The notes under the pieces: model-generated | Seen by the model: the letters and a program-made list of their open reading frames with translations, nothing else | What the model was told of the DNA's origin: nothing | Databases searched by the model: none | Assembly (NCBI GenBank): GCA_045627385.1 | Contig: JAZQNO010000015.1 | Coordinates: 1 to 41,876, forward strand | Length of the DNA: 41,876 nucleotides | Direction of reading: 5' to 3' | Source of the DNA: UBA1757 sp045627385 | Lineage (GTDB): Bacteria; Bacteroidota; Bacteroidia; Bacteroidales; UBA1402 | In this document: positions 8,858 to 17,612 of the stretch, piece after piece | Numbering within the stretch: the first letter of the stretch is position 1 | How the letters are laid out: the number at the start of each line of letters is the position of its first letter | Position numbers and translations under genes: made by a program

Positions 8858-9193
8858 ATGGAAACAACCAGACAGAATAAAATCAGCCGCCTCCTTCAGA
8901 AGGAGCTCAGTCAGGTCTTTCAGACCGAAACCCGCAAGATGCAAGGTGTTCTGGTCAGCGTGAGCGTGGTCCGCGTCAGTTCGGATTTAAGCGTTGCCCG
9001 CGCCTATCTGAGCATCTTCCCCACTGAAAAGTCCCAGGAAATTCTCAAAAGCATTCAGGACAATGCCAAAACCATCCGTTACGAGATGGCCCAGCGTGTC
9101 CGCTACCAGTTGCGCAAGATGCCTGAGTTGAGCTTCTTCCTCGACGATTCGCTCGACTATGCCCAGCATATCGACGAACTCTTGGCGAAATAG
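8858..9193 (+). CDS. rbfA: Ribosome-binding factor A
   Basis: 111 residues, normal for RbfA. The single KH-like fold is recognisable from 'QNKISRLLQKELSQVFQTE', the central 'VLVSVSVVRVSSDLSVARAYLSIFP' strand pair and the C-terminal 'MPELSFFLDDSLDYAQHIDELL' segment. It binds the 30S subunit near helix 1 of 16S rRNA and assists late maturation and cold adaptation. Sits in the aroQ-methyltransferase-rbfA-permease block with gaps of 5 and 9 bases. Confidence 0.95.
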   Translation: METTRQNKISRLLQKELSQVFQTETRKMQGVLVSVSVVRVSSDLSVARAYLSIFPTEKSQEILKSIQDNAKTIRYEMAQRVRYQLRKMPELSFFLDDSLDYAQHIDELLAK

Positions 9194-9202
9194 TTTTCCG
9201 CG

Positions 9203-10423
9203 ATGAACCTGCCCTTGCACATAGCCCGGCGTTATCTGTTTTCAAAGAAATCGAACAACGCCATCAACCTGATATCCATGGTCTCTGTACTGGGGGTATC
9301 GGCCGCAACGCTGGCTATGGTGTGTGTACTTTCGGCCTTCAACGGTTTTCAGGATCTGATAGGCTCTCTCTATCGCAACTTCGATCCCGATTTGAAGATT
9401 GAGGCGGTGGAGGGCCGTACCTTCGATGTCGGCTCGGAGGCTTTCGACCGGATCAGGGCGCATCCCGGCGTGGCCGTCTTTTCGGAGAGCCTGGAAGGCA
9501 ATGTGCTGGCCCGTTACAAAAACAGCCAGACCAGTGCCCGCCTCAAGGGTGTGAGCCAAGACTTCGACAGCCTGGCCCATATCGGCCAATGCATTTATCA
9601 CGGCCATTTCGCTTTGGAAGAGGACGGTTTCACCTACGCCACCTTGGGAAACGGCCTTTCCAGCACGCTGAACACAGGCTATTCCTTCATCGACCCCATC
9701 ATCCTCTATGCGCCCAAACGCAAAAGCGCGGTCAACATGGCCAATCCCTCGACTTCCCTGCGCAGTCGGGCTATCCTGCTGACGGCCACTTTCGGCATCG
9801 GCCAACCCGAATACGACGACTGCTACATCATTGTGCCGATTGACTTTGCCCGCGATTTGCTGGAATATGACAGCCTCGAAGTGACCTCGGTCGAAATCAG
9901 GGTGAGAGAGGGTTATCGTACGGCTTCTGTGAAACGCGATTTGAAGGCTGTTCTGGGGGAGGGTTTCAAAGTCCTCGACCTTCAAGAGCAGAAGGCCGAC
10001 TTCTATCGGATCAACCGTATGGAAAAGTGGGTCACTTATCTGATGCTCTGCTTCATTCTCATCGTTGCGCTATGCAATGTCATCGGCTCGCTGTCGATGC
10101 TGGTCATCGAGAAGAAGTCCGATTCGCAGACGCTCGAGCATTTGGGAGCCGACCGCGTCACGGTGCGACGGGTCTTCTTGTATGAAGGGTGGCTTATCGC
10201 ATTCCTGGGAGCTTTGCTCGGACTGTTTGTCGGCACGGTGCTGTGCTTGCTCCAGCAGCGTTTCGGCTGGCTCAAGCTGGGCGGAGGCGGATTCATTGTA
10301 AGTGCCTATCCGATAAGGCTCAGAGTTAGCGATCTCGGCTTGGTTCTGCTGACGGTTCTGGCAGTCAGTCTGCCTGCTGTCTGGTGGCCTGTCAGGTATA
10401 TATTCGGCAAGGACAAGTGTTAA
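9203..10423 (+). CDS. FtsX/LolE-type ABC transporter permease
   Basis: 406 residues. Topology is that of MacB/LolCE permeases: one transmembrane helix near residues 22-45 after an 'IARRYLFSKKSNNAINLIS' entry, a large periplasmic domain (about 50-265), then three helices in the C-terminal third with an FtsX-like 'ARRVFLYEGWLIAFLGALLG'-type coupling region. No ATPase gene is adjacent, so the partner must lie elsewhere. The likely role is lipoprotein sorting or envelope transport; in Bacteroidetes this permease commonly follows rbfA. Its start is 9 bases after the rbfA stop. Substrate assignment is inference. Confidence 0.9.
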   Translation: MNLPLHIARRYLFSKKSNNAINLISMVSVLGVSAATLAMVCVLSAFNGFQDLIGSLYRNFDPDLKIEAVEGRTFDVGSEAFDRIRAHPGVAVFSESLEGNVLARYKNSQTSARLKGVSQDFDSLAHIGQCIYHGHFALEEDGFTYATLGNGLSSTLNTGYSFIDPIILYAPKRKSAVNMANPSTSLRSRAILLTATFGIGQPEYDDCYIIVPIDFARDLLEYDSLEVTSVEIRVREGYRTASVKRDLKAVLGEGFKVLDLQEQKADFYRINRMEKWVTYLMLCFILIVALCNVIGSLSMLVIEKKSDSQTLEHLGADRVTVRRVFLYEGWLIAFLGALLGLFVGTVLCLLQQRFGWLKLGGGGFIVSAYPIRLRVSDLGLVLLTVLAVSLPAVWWPVRYIFGKDKC

Positions 10424-10480
10424 AAAAACTAATATTCACGCGAAATGATTTTTGACGCAGAATAATTGAGTTTTTAAGTG

Positions 10481-10488
10481 TACATTTG
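10481..10488 (+). promoter_or_regulatory. -7 promoter element for OmpA/TPR lipoprotein gene
   Basis: TACATTTG matches TAnnTTTG and lies 41 bases before the chosen start in an AT-rich gap after the permease gene. A TTTG at 10451-10454 is a few bases farther than the usual spacing. Confidence 0.55.
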
Positions 10489-10528
10489 TCGGTTGAAACT
10501 AATTTACTTAACAATAATTCGTACCATT

Positions 10529-12220
10529 ATGAACAAAGTGTCAAAATTCAGTCTTGTCCTTATGGCTGCTTTGGTTATGACCAGCTGTGGCGGCAAGTTG
10601 GCTCTGACTCGTGAGCATTTCACGGTCACACCTGAAACTCTTGAATCTGTCGGCGGTAAGATTGATGTTACCATCGAAGGTGTCATTCCCGAAAAGATGT
10701 TCCCTAACAAGGGTGTCGTTACCTTTACTCCGGTCCTGAAATATGAAGGCGGCGAAGTTGAAGGCACGTCTCTCACGCTTCAGGGCGAAAAGGCCACCGG
10801 CAACAACGAAGTGGTTCCCACCAAGACCGGCGGCGCTTACAGCCTCAAGACCTCTTTCGATTACATTCCTGCCATGAACCGCAGTGAACTCTACATGCGT
10901 TTCAACATCAACAACGGCAAGAAGGACATCGAACATCCTGACGTCAAACTGGCCGACGGTGTCATCGCTCCCGAAGCTCTGGCAAAGGCTACCGGCAACT
11001 CTGCTGCCGCCAGCACCGACAACTTCCAGCGCGTCATTCAGGAAGTCACCGAAGCCCAGATCCTTTTCCTCATCCAGCAGTCCAATGTCCGCAGCAGCGA
11101 ACTGAAGAGTGAAGAAATCAAGGCCATCGCCGCTGCTCTTGCCGATGCCGCTCAGGCTGAAAACAAGGAAGTCGCCAGCGTTAAGATTTCTTCTTACGCT
11201 TCGCCCGACGGTGCTATGGACCTGAACGAAAAGCTTGCCGGTCAGCGTGAAAAGAACACCACCAGCTATATCAACAAGGAGATGAAGAAAGCCAAAGCTC
11301 AGGGCCCCGTAGAGAGCGAATTCACCGCTGAAGACTGGGACGGCTTCAAGGCTCTCCTTTCCGAATCGAACATTCAGGACAAAGATCTCATCCTCCGCGT
11401 CCTCTCCATGTATTCCGATCCTGAACAACGCGAAGCCGAAATCAAGAATCTGGCTTCTGCCTACAAGGCTCTTGCCGACGAGATTCTTCCTCAGTTGCGT
11501 CGTTCCAAGATGGCTCTGACCATCGATGTTACCGGCCGTTCCGACGATGAAATCAAGGCCGCTTTCGAATCTGACGCTTCTGTCCTGAGCATCGAGGAGC
11601 TTCTCTACGCCGCCACTCTCTACACCGAGAAGGAGCAGAAGGAAGCCGTCTACAACAAGGCTATCGAACTCTATGCCGACGATTACCGCGCTTACAACAA
11701 CATCGGTGCCATCCGTTTCGAAGAAGGCAATGTGGAAGCTGCAAAGGCTTCTTTCGAAAAAGCTTATGCCAAAGAGCAGGCTTCCGAGGTTTGCCTGAAC
11801 CTGGCTCAGGTCGCTCTGGCCGAAGGTGCTGACAATGCCGTCATCGAAGATTATCTGAGCAAGGCCACCGAAGCTGAAGGTTACAACGAGGCTGCCGGTT
11901 TGCTCTACATCAAGAAAGGTCAGTATGCTGAAGCCGCCAAGGCTTTCGGCGATGCCAAGACCAACAACGCTGCTCTGGCTCAGTATCTGAACAAGGACTA
12001 CGAGGCCGCCAAGGCTACTCTGGCTGCTGTTGAAGCTCCCGATGCCGACACCTATTATCTGCAGGCTCTCATCGGTGCCAAGACCAACAATAAGGAAGAA
12101 GTCGCCAAGGGTCTGGCTCAGGCCATCAAGGCCGATCCCGCCAAGAAGGAACAGGCCGCCAACGATGTCGAACTGGCCAAGTATCTGGTCGACGAAGGCG
12201 TTGCCGCTCTGCTGAAATAA
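10529..12220 (+). CDS. OmpA-like plus TPR lipoprotein, probably abundant
   Basis: 563 residues from the ATG at 10529; the frame extends upstream but would start before the promoter box, and the lipoprotein signal (MNKVSKFSLVLMAALVMTSC) begins here. After the lipid anchor there is a beta-rich region (about 25-150), then a segment with the OmpA-type peptidoglycan-binding look ('VKISSYASPDGAMDLNEKLAGQR', about 215-240), then several tetratricopeptide-like helical repeats (about 365-560; for example 'AYNNIGAIRFEEGNVEAAKASFEKAY'). An envelope role linking outer membrane and cell wall is likely; the precise job is unknown. Codon choice is strongly biased to C-ending and AAG codons compared with neighbours, which suggests high expression. 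It has its own promoter and a strong terminator. Confidence 0.85.
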   Translation: MNKVSKFSLVLMAALVMTSCGGKLALTREHFTVTPETLESVGGKIDVTIEGVIPEKMFPNKGVVTFTPVLKYEGGEVEGTSLTLQGEKATGNNEVVPTKTGGAYSLKTSFDYIPAMNRSELYMRFNINNGKKDIEHPDVKLADGVIAPEALAKATGNSAAASTDNFQRVIQEVTEAQILFLIQQSNVRSSELKSEEIKAIAAALADAAQAENKEVASVKISSYASPDGAMDLNEKLAGQREKNTTSYINKEMKKAKAQGPVESEFTAEDWDGFKALLSESNIQDKDLILRVLSMYSDPEQREAEIKNLASAYKALADEILPQLRRSKMALTIDVTGRSDDEIKAAFESDASVLSIEELLYAATLYTEKEQKEAVYNKAIELYADDYRAYNNIGAIRFEEGNVEAAKASFEKAYAKEQASEVCLNLAQVALAEGADNAVIEDYLSKATEAEGYNEAAGLLYIKKGQYAEAAKAFGDAKTNNAALAQYLNKDYEAAKATLAAVEAPDADTYYLQALIGAKTNNKEEVAKGLAQAIKADPAKKEQAANDVELAKYLVDEGVAALLK

Positions 12221-12238
12221 TCCCTGTCTCCATAAATG

Positions 12239-12272
12239 AAAAAGGAGTGGCCCTCGGGTCACTCCTTTTTTT
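12239..12272. terminator. Bidirectional intrinsic terminator
   Basis: An 11-bp stem (AAAAAGGAGTG paired with CACTCCTTTTT) with a short GC loop is followed by a T-run on the plus strand; the A-run on the left gives T-run on the minus strand. It ends both the lipoprotein gene and the oncoming parC/tRNA-Leu transcript. Confidence 0.9.
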
Positions 12273-12277
12273 ATCAG

Positions 12278-12358
12278 TACGGCAGAAGGGACTCGAACCC
12301 CCACGCCTTTCGGCATCAGCTCCTAAGGCTGACGTGTCTACCATTCCACCACTACCGC
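12278..12358 (-). tRNA. tRNA-Leu (anticodon UAG)
   Basis: The minus strand folds into a complete cloverleaf of 81 nt. The 7-bp acceptor stem pairs GCGGTAG with CTGCCGT (G.U at 1:72 and one internal wobble). It has a 3-bp D-stem, a 5-bp anticodon stem TCAGC/GCTGA around loop CTTAGGA, a long type II variable arm (about 13 nt with GCC/GGC stem), and a T-arm with the TTCGAGT loop. The anticodon TAG reads CUA leucine codons. CCA is not encoded. The 5' end is only 6 bases behind the parC stop. Confidence 0.96.
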
Positions 12359-12364
12359 GTCTGA

Positions 12365-15028
12365 TTATTCTTTGTCGTTTTCCTCATCGAAATCTCCGAA
12401 CAGATTCGCTTGACCGGTCATTTCGTCAATCAGTTCGATGTCCGATTTCTCGTTCACTTCCACCTCCTTCTCGGCCACTTCTTCCGATTCGCCGTCAAGG
12501 CTGTCGAAGTCTGGGAAGCGCAGAGGTTCCAGCTCGACCACCTGATCGATTTGCCAGGTGCTGATGCGGCGACCGCGCGCTTTGAAACTCTTGACCCCGA
12601 TGAACGATTCGCCGTCGACCTCCATTTTTTCGCGATAGCTGTCGTTGCCGCCGAAACTGACTCCGAAACGGGGATAGAAGGTGTCGGTCAGCAGTACGAG
12701 CTTGGAGTTTGGATTTTCGATGAATGTCTGTTTTTTGAAATTCTTGTCGATTCCGAAGCGTTTGATGTACAGATAATTCTGTTGGTCGGCATCGAAGAGG
12801 ACAGCTGTCCAGACTTTCCGTGAGTCGTATTTTTCGATAATCTGAAGATTGTCGTCGAAGTGATTGCTCAGGTCGATGTTGGTCGTATAGAATTCGCCAT
12901 TGTCGTTGATGACCAGAATCTGGTCCTCGGCCCTGAATTCTCCCAAATAGTCGCCTCTGTGGTCGTAGTTGAGGCGCATGACGTCGCGATCGAACCACAC
13001 CTCGCGTCCGCCCAGCGTGGACAGGCCTTTCTGCTTGAAGGTGATGCGGTGAATATCGAACTTGGTGAGAATGTTTCCGATGGATTGGCGTCCCTTGATG
13101 GCCAGCTCGCTGAAATCCATGTCGAACTGCACTTTCTTGAGTCTGGGAGCCGGTTTCAGCAGTACGTGCACGATTTCACTTTCGCCATTGGGATTGGCCG
13201 TGAAATACAAGACTTTCGTACCAGGCTTGCCTGGGGTCAGGTCGTATTCCTTGTCGCGTGACACGCCGGTGACGGCAAATCGCTTGACATAGGTGAATCC
13301 GCCCTTGCCATTGCGATAGATGGCATGGTAAATGGTGCGCTTGTCGTTTTTCTTGAAGACATTCAGATAGATGACGTCTTTGCCGACAAACATCTTGTCA
13401 CTGACTTTGACAATCTTGTATTTGCCGCTCTTGAAGAAGATGATGATGTCGTCGAGGTTGGAGCAGGGGCAGACGAATTCGTCTTTTTTCAGGCTCATAC
13501 CGATGAACCCTTCTTCTCGGTTGATGTAAAGCTTTTCGGTGGCTTCGGCAACCTTGGCCGCTTCGATGGTGTCGAACACACGGATTTCCGTGCGGCGGAC
13601 GAAGGGCTCTCCGTATTTCTTTTTCAATCCGTTGAACCAGTCGATGGTGTATTTGGTCAGATGCTCCAGATGATAGTTTATCTTCTCGATGTCGGCCTTC
13701 ATCTGCAGTATGGCCTTGTCGGCTTTGTCCGAATTGAATTTGAGGATGCGGGCCATCTTGATCTCCATCAGTTTCAAGATGTCGTCGCGGGTGACCTCGC
13801 GGATGAAGTCTTTCTTGAAGGGTTCCAAGCGGCTGTCCACATGAGCGATGGCGGCATCCATGTCCTTGCTCTCTTCAAATCCTTTGTCCTTATAGATGCG
13901 CTCTTCGATGAAAATCTTTTCCAGCGAGGCGTACATCAGACTTTCCTGCAATTCGTCTTTCTGAATTTCCAGTTCGCGGCGCAGCAGGTTGCGCGTGTTG
14001 TCGACAGAGTAGCGAAGCACTTCCGACACGCTGGTAAAACTGGGCTTGTTGTCGCGGATGACGCAACAGCAGGGCGATATGCTTACTTCGCAGTCGGTGA
14101 AGGCATACAGAGCGTCGATGGCTTTGTCACTGGAGACGCCTGGCGCCAGATGCACCAGAATTTCGGCTTGGGCGGCCGTGTTGTCATCGACGTTGCGGAT
14201 TTTTATCTTGTTCTTTTCGCTAGCTTTGACAATGGAATCGATGATGTCGGAAGTGGTTTTTCCATAAGGAATTTCCGATATCATCAGTGTCTTGTTGTCG
14301 AGTTTGTTGATTTTGGCGCGGACTTTGACCAGGCCGCCGCGCTGACCGTCGTTGTAGCGGCTGACATCGATGTAACCTCCGGTCTGAAAATCGGGGTAGA
14401 GCGCAAATTCTTCACCTTTGAGGTAGCTGACGGCAGCATCGAGAATTTCGTTGAAATTGTGGGGAAGGATCTCCGAAGACAAGGTCACGGCGATACCTTT
14501 GACGCCTTGAGCCAGCAGCAGCGGAAACTTGACAGGCAGAGCCACCGGCTCTTGGGCGCGTCCGTCGTAAGATGCCTGCCATTGGGTAGTCTTGCTGTTG
14601 AAGACCACATCGAGCGCGAATTTCGACAGGCGGGCTTCGATGTATCGGGCAGCGGCGGCGCGGTCTCCCGTGAGGATGTTGCCCCAGTTGCCCTGGCAAT
14701 CGATGAGCAGTCCTCTTTGCCCCAATTGTACAAGCGCATCGGTGATGGAGGCGTCGCCGTGAGGGTGGAACTGCATCGTGTGGCCCGCGATGTTGGCCAC
14801 CTTGTTGTAGCGTCCGTCGTCCAGGCGTTTCATCGAGTGGAGAATGCGGCGCTGTACCGGCTTCAGGCCGTCGGCGATGTGAGGCACCGAGCGGTCGAGG
14901 ATGACGGAGGAGGCATAATCGATGAACCAGTTGCGGTACATGCCCGTGAGGTGATGCGCCGCGTCCGTGTCGGTGAGGTTGAGCCCGCTGAAATCGGAAT
15001 TGCCGGTCATTAATTCGTCTTCGTCCAT
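12365..15028 (-). CDS. parC: DNA topoisomerase IV subunit A (ParC/GyrA family)
   Basis: 887 residues from the ATG at 15028. The start was chosen because the family begins shortly before the 'LTGMYRNWFIDYASSVILDRSVPHIADG' type block; the open frame continues far upstream but there it is only the antisense of glyS. The breakage-reunion domain contains 'GLKPVQRRILHSMKR', 'HPHGDASI' and the active-site Arg128-Tyr129 (in AAAARYIEARLSK). The C-terminal half forms the DNA-wrapping region with a strongly acidic tail; I see no GyrA-box, which favours topoisomerase IV over gyrase. It decatenates daughter chromosomes with ParE, which is not in the window. A second ATG at codon 7 is an alternative start. 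tRNA-Leu lies directly behind it. Confidence 0.93.
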   Translation of the reverse strand: MDEDELMTGNSDFSGLNLTDTDAAHHLTGMYRNWFIDYASSVILDRSVPHIADGLKPVQRRILHSMKRLDDGRYNKVANIAGHTMQFHPHGDASITDALVQLGQRGLLIDCQGNWGNILTGDRAAAARYIEARLSKFALDVVFNSKTTQWQASYDGRAQEPVALPVKFPLLLAQGVKGIAVTLSSEILPHNFNEILDAAVSYLKGEEFALYPDFQTGGYIDVSRYNDGQRGGLVKVRAKINKLDNKTLMISEIPYGKTTSDIIDSIVKASEKNKIKIRNVDDNTAAQAEILVHLAPGVSSDKAIDALYAFTDCEVSISPCCCVIRDNKPSFTSVSEVLRYSVDNTRNLLRRELEIQKDELQESLMYASLEKIFIEERIYKDKGFEESKDMDAAIAHVDSRLEPFKKDFIREVTRDDILKLMEIKMARILKFNSDKADKAILQMKADIEKINYHLEHLTKYTIDWFNGLKKKYGEPFVRRTEIRVFDTIEAAKVAEATEKLYINREEGFIGMSLKKDEFVCPCSNLDDIIIFFKSGKYKIVKVSDKMFVGKDVIYLNVFKKNDKRTIYHAIYRNGKGGFTYVKRFAVTGVSRDKEYDLTPGKPGTKVLYFTANPNGESEIVHVLLKPAPRLKKVQFDMDFSELAIKGRQSIGNILTKFDIHRITFKQKGLSTLGGREVWFDRDVMRLNYDHRGDYLGEFRAEDQILVINDNGEFYTTNIDLSNHFDDNLQIIEKYDSRKVWTAVLFDADQQNYLYIKRFGIDKNFKKQTFIENPNSKLVLLTDTFYPRFGVSFGGNDSYREKMEVDGESFIGVKSFKARGRRISTWQIDQVVELEPLRFPDFDSLDGESEEVAEKEVEVNEKSDIELIDEMTGQANLFGDFDEENDKE

Positions 15029-15079
15029 ACAAAAGCCTTTTTTCGAGCCGTAAAGATACGAAAAACAAATAATAAATAC

Positions 15080-15087
15080 TACTTTTG
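15080..15087 (+). promoter_or_regulatory. -7 promoter element for glyS
   Basis: TACTTTTG matches TAnnTTTG and ends 22 bases before the glyS start in the AT-rich parC/glyS divergent gap. No clear -33 TTG at standard distance. Confidence 0.65.
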
Positions 15088-15109
15088 CACTCGCAAAAAT
15101 TAACGACCT

Positions 15110-16654
15110 ATGGCACAACAAGAAGAAGTCTTCAAGAGACTTGTCTCCCATTGCAAGGAATACGGTTTCGTATTTCCTTCGAGTGAAATTTATGATGGTC
15201 TGGGCGCCGTTTACGACTACGGACAGATGGGTGTTGAACTGAAAAACAACATCAAGAAGTACTGGTGGGATTCCATGACCCTGATGCACGAGAACATCGT
15301 TGGCATCGACTCCAGCATTTTCATGCATCCGACCATCTGGAAAGCTTCCGGTCATGTGGACGCTTTCAACGATCCGCTCATCGACAACCGCGACAGCAAG
15401 AAGCGTTATCGTGCCGATGTGCTCATCGAGGAGCAGTTGGCCAAGATTGAAGACAAGATAAAGAAGGAAATCGAAAAGGCAGCCAAGCGTTTCGGCGACA
15501 GTTTCGACGAAGCCAAGTTCCGTGAAACCAATCCGCGCGTTCTGGAGCATCAGACCAAGTGGAACGCTCTCCATCAGCGTTACAGCGACGCTATGAACGC
15601 CAACAATCTGGACGAGCTCAAACAGATTATCCTCGATGAAGAAATCGTATGCCCCATCAGCGGTACCCGCAACTGGACCGATGTACGTCAGTTCAACCTG
15701 ATGTTCTCGACCGAAATGGGCAGCACTGCCGACAGCAATATGAAAATTTACCTGCGACCCGAAACGGCCCAGGGCATTTTTGTGAACTACCTCAACGTGC
15801 AGAAGACCGGCCGCATGAAGATTCCTTTCGGAATTGCCCAGATAGGCAAAGCATTCCGCAACGAGATTGTGGCCCGTCAGTTTATTTTCCGCATGCGTGA
15901 ATTCGAACAGATGGAGATGCAGTTCTTCATCAAGCCGGGTACGGAACTCGACTGGTTCGCCAAATGGAAGAAGACCCGTATGGCCTGGCACCAGGCACTG
16001 GGCTTCGGTGCAGACCACTACCGTTTCCACGACCACGAAAAGTTGGCCCACTACGCCAATGCCGCCACCGATATCGAATTCCTGATGCCTTTCGGCTTCA
16101 AGGAAGTGGAAGGCATTCACAGCCGCACCAATTTCGACCTCAGCCAGCACGAGAAATATTCCGGAAAGAGCATCAAGTATTTCGATCCCGAAACCAACGA
16201 AAGCTACACTCCGTATGTCATCGAGACTTCCATAGGTGTTGACCGTATGTTCCTCAGCATCATGTGCGCTTCTTTCGAAGAGCAGGCGCTTGAAAACGGC
16301 GAGACTCGCGTGGTGCTGCATTTGCCGGCCACTCTGGCTCCCATTAAGCTGGCCGTGATGCCTCTTGTCAAGAAAGACGGTCTGCCTGAAAAGGCCCGCG
16401 AAATCATGGACGATTTGAAGTTCTATTTCCGCTGCCAGTATGACGAAAAAGATTCCATCGGCAAGCGCTATCGCCGTCAGGATGCCATTGGCACTCCTTT
16501 CTGCTGCACCATCGACCACGACACGCTCAACGACAACTGCGTGACCTTGCGCAACCGCGACACCATGCAGCAGGAACGCATTCCTATCGACCAGCTTAAG
16601 GATATCGTCCTCAAGCAGGTTTCTTTTACGGAATTGCTCAAACAGCAGCTCTGA
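15110..16654 (+). CDS. glyS: Glycyl-tRNA synthetase (one-chain, alpha2 type)
   Basis: 514 residues. Class II synthetase of the archaeal/eukaryotic-like single-chain type that charges tRNA-Gly. Diagnostic blocks are the N-terminal 'FVFPSSEIYDGLGAVYDYG' with motif-1 region, 'LRPETAQGIFVNYLNV' and 'PFGIAQIGKAFRNEI' (motif 2), 'EFEQMEMQFF', and motif 3 near 'PYVIETSIGVDRMFLSIM', followed by an anticodon-binding domain ('LPATLAPIKLAVMPLV' onward). Length is normal. It has its own promoter and a strong terminator, diverges from parC, and shows the biased codon use of a highly expressed gene. Confidence 0.97.
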   Translation: MAQQEEVFKRLVSHCKEYGFVFPSSEIYDGLGAVYDYGQMGVELKNNIKKYWWDSMTLMHENIVGIDSSIFMHPTIWKASGHVDAFNDPLIDNRDSKKRYRADVLIEEQLAKIEDKIKKEIEKAAKRFGDSFDEAKFRETNPRVLEHQTKWNALHQRYSDAMNANNLDELKQIILDEEIVCPISGTRNWTDVRQFNLMFSTEMGSTADSNMKIYLRPETAQGIFVNYLNVQKTGRMKIPFGIAQIGKAFRNEIVARQFIFRMREFEQMEMQFFIKPGTELDWFAKWKKTRMAWHQALGFGADHYRFHDHEKLAHYANAATDIEFLMPFGFKEVEGIHSRTNFDLSQHEKYSGKSIKYFDPETNESYTPYVIETSIGVDRMFLSIMCASFEEQALENGETRVVLHLPATLAPIKLAVMPLVKKDGLPEKAREIMDDLKFYFRCQYDEKDSIGKRYRRQDAIGTPFCCTIDHDTLNDNCVTLRNRDTMQQERIPIDQLKDIVLKQVSFTELLKQQL

Positions 16655-16677
16655 TCCGAGTGTGTTAAGGATAAATG

Positions 16678-16712
16678 AAAGGCGCGCGACCTTCGGCCGC
16701 GCGCCTTTTTTT
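16678..16712. terminator. Intrinsic terminator between glyS and membrane protein gene
   Basis: A very GC-rich stem (GGCGCGCG with CGCGCGCC, extended by AAA/TTT) is followed by a run of seven T. It serves glyS on the plus strand; the A residues to the left could let it also end the convergent minus-strand gene. Confidence 0.92.
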
Positions 16713-16740
16713 GTCCACAGTCCGGCACAATGCCTGGGCG

Positions 16741-17529
16741 TCAGCTTTCGTGATGGAATGCCGTGACAATTTCGAACCGTCGGATGAATGTCCAACTGAT
16801 GAAGCCGATGTAAGCGCCCGAGAAAGCGGAAACAGCGGCTGTCAACACAGGGTGCGCTAGCCAGTAATGACGTCCGATGATGATTCTGAAGGAACTGATG
16901 ACCAACATCACGATAATGAGCAGTCCGACTGTCGCAGCCGGATTGCTGTCTTTTTTCCGGAAATAAGCCGCGACGTCCTTCGGCTTGAAATTTGTCTTAA
17001 TCCAGACGAAAATGATGTAGGCGCAAGCCAACAGCATTTCAATGATCATTATCCAAAGATAAGTATGTGTGCAGAGAATGTGCTGCGCTTTGTAAATCGT
17101 GTCCGTAAAGGCTTCCGGGAAGGCGCCTCCCGCAGCGTCTCTGGCCTGCAGAAATCCCGCGGCATTGTCGATTCCGATGAAACTGTAGACGACAATGGCA
17201 ATGAACCCCATGATCAGTGTCGGAGCGAACAGTCCGGTGGCCAGTATCGGCCGCTTGGGCTTTTCGAGAATGGCACGCAAGAAGAAAACGATGATGACCG
17301 GCATGCTCAGAGAAGCGAACTTGGATATCACATCGACATAGATCATCGCTCGGTAATCCGAACTCGAATTGATGAATTCGGCATCTGCGTAGTAGTAGAG
17401 CGCTCCGCAGAACAGCAACCAGGTAAGCGTGCGATGAATCCGGCTGGCCTTGTAGTTCTGGACGACCAGTATCACAAATATGACCAGCGATATGAAACTC
17501 GGCAAAAGGAGGAAAAAAGCATTAAACAT
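16741..17529 (-). CDS. Multi-pass membrane protein, paralogue of the AraC-type membrane regulator but without HTH
   Basis: 262 residues with about seven hydrophobic helices and no signal peptide. Helix order, loop charges and general pattern resemble the N-terminal 260 residues of the AraC-type protein at 19695-20897: a short N-terminal helix, a basic 'NYKASRIHRTL' loop, a 'YFRKKDSNPAATVG' loop before the last two helices. The protein stops directly after the last helix (FIRRFEIVTAFHHES), where the other protein continues into its DNA-binding domain. Only about 30 bases separate its stop from a terminator, so no HTH remnant is present. Function unknown; a ligand-sensing or modulatory membrane module is inference. 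It diverges from glgB. Confidence 0.75.
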   Translation of the reverse strand: MFNAFFLLLPSFISLVIFVILVVQNYKASRIHRTLTWLLFCGALYYYADAEFINSSSDYRAMIYVDVISKFASLSMPVIIVFFLRAILEKPKRPILATGLFAPTLIMGFIAIVVYSFIGIDNAAGFLQARDAAGGAFPEAFTDTIYKAQHILCTHTYLWIMIIEMLLACAYIIFVWIKTNFKPKDVAAYFRKKDSNPAATVGLLIIVMLVISSFRIIIGRHYWLAHPVLTAAVSAFSGAYIGFISWTFIRRFEIVTAFHHES

Positions 17530-17555
17530 TGTCTCGCTTTTTAATTTTTCGGGGA

Positions 17556-17563
17556 CAAACTTA
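17556..17563 (-). promoter_or_regulatory. -7 promoter element for the HTH-less membrane protein gene
   Basis: On the minus strand the bases read TAAGTTTG, a TAnnTTTG match 27 bases ahead of the start at 17529. Confidence 0.55.
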
Positions 17564-17593
17564 TATCATATAGGGTAAATGATGAAATTTTTC

Positions 17594-17609
17594 ACAAAAT
17601 ATCTTTTGT
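17594..17609. promoter_or_regulatory. Dyad symmetry upstream of glgB, possible operator
   Basis: ACAAAA-TATC-TTTTGT is a 16-bp inverted repeat in the divergent gap, flanked by a weaker extension (ATGAAATTT to the left, AAATTTGTCAT to the right). It sits just ahead of the glgB -33 element. The binding protein is unknown. Confidence 0.4.
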
Positions 17610-17612
17610 AAA

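Noticed and set aside
10541..12316. 591-codon minus-strand frame opposite the OmpA/TPR lipoprotein gene
   Set aside because: Shadow of a highly biased gene; the sense strand has signal peptide, promoter and terminator, and the antisense product has no recognisable family pattern.
13325..15013. 562-codon plus-strand frame opposite parC
   Set aside because: Antisense shadow of parC without start context or family motifs.
15051..15058. Minus-strand TATCTTTA ahead of parC as promoter
   Set aside because: Last consensus base differs and no -33 element is at the right distance.
15029..16795. Minus-strand frame continuous with parC for a further 589 codons
   Set aside because: It is the exact antisense of glyS. 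The biased codons of glyS leave the opposite frame open; the parC family start lies at 15028.
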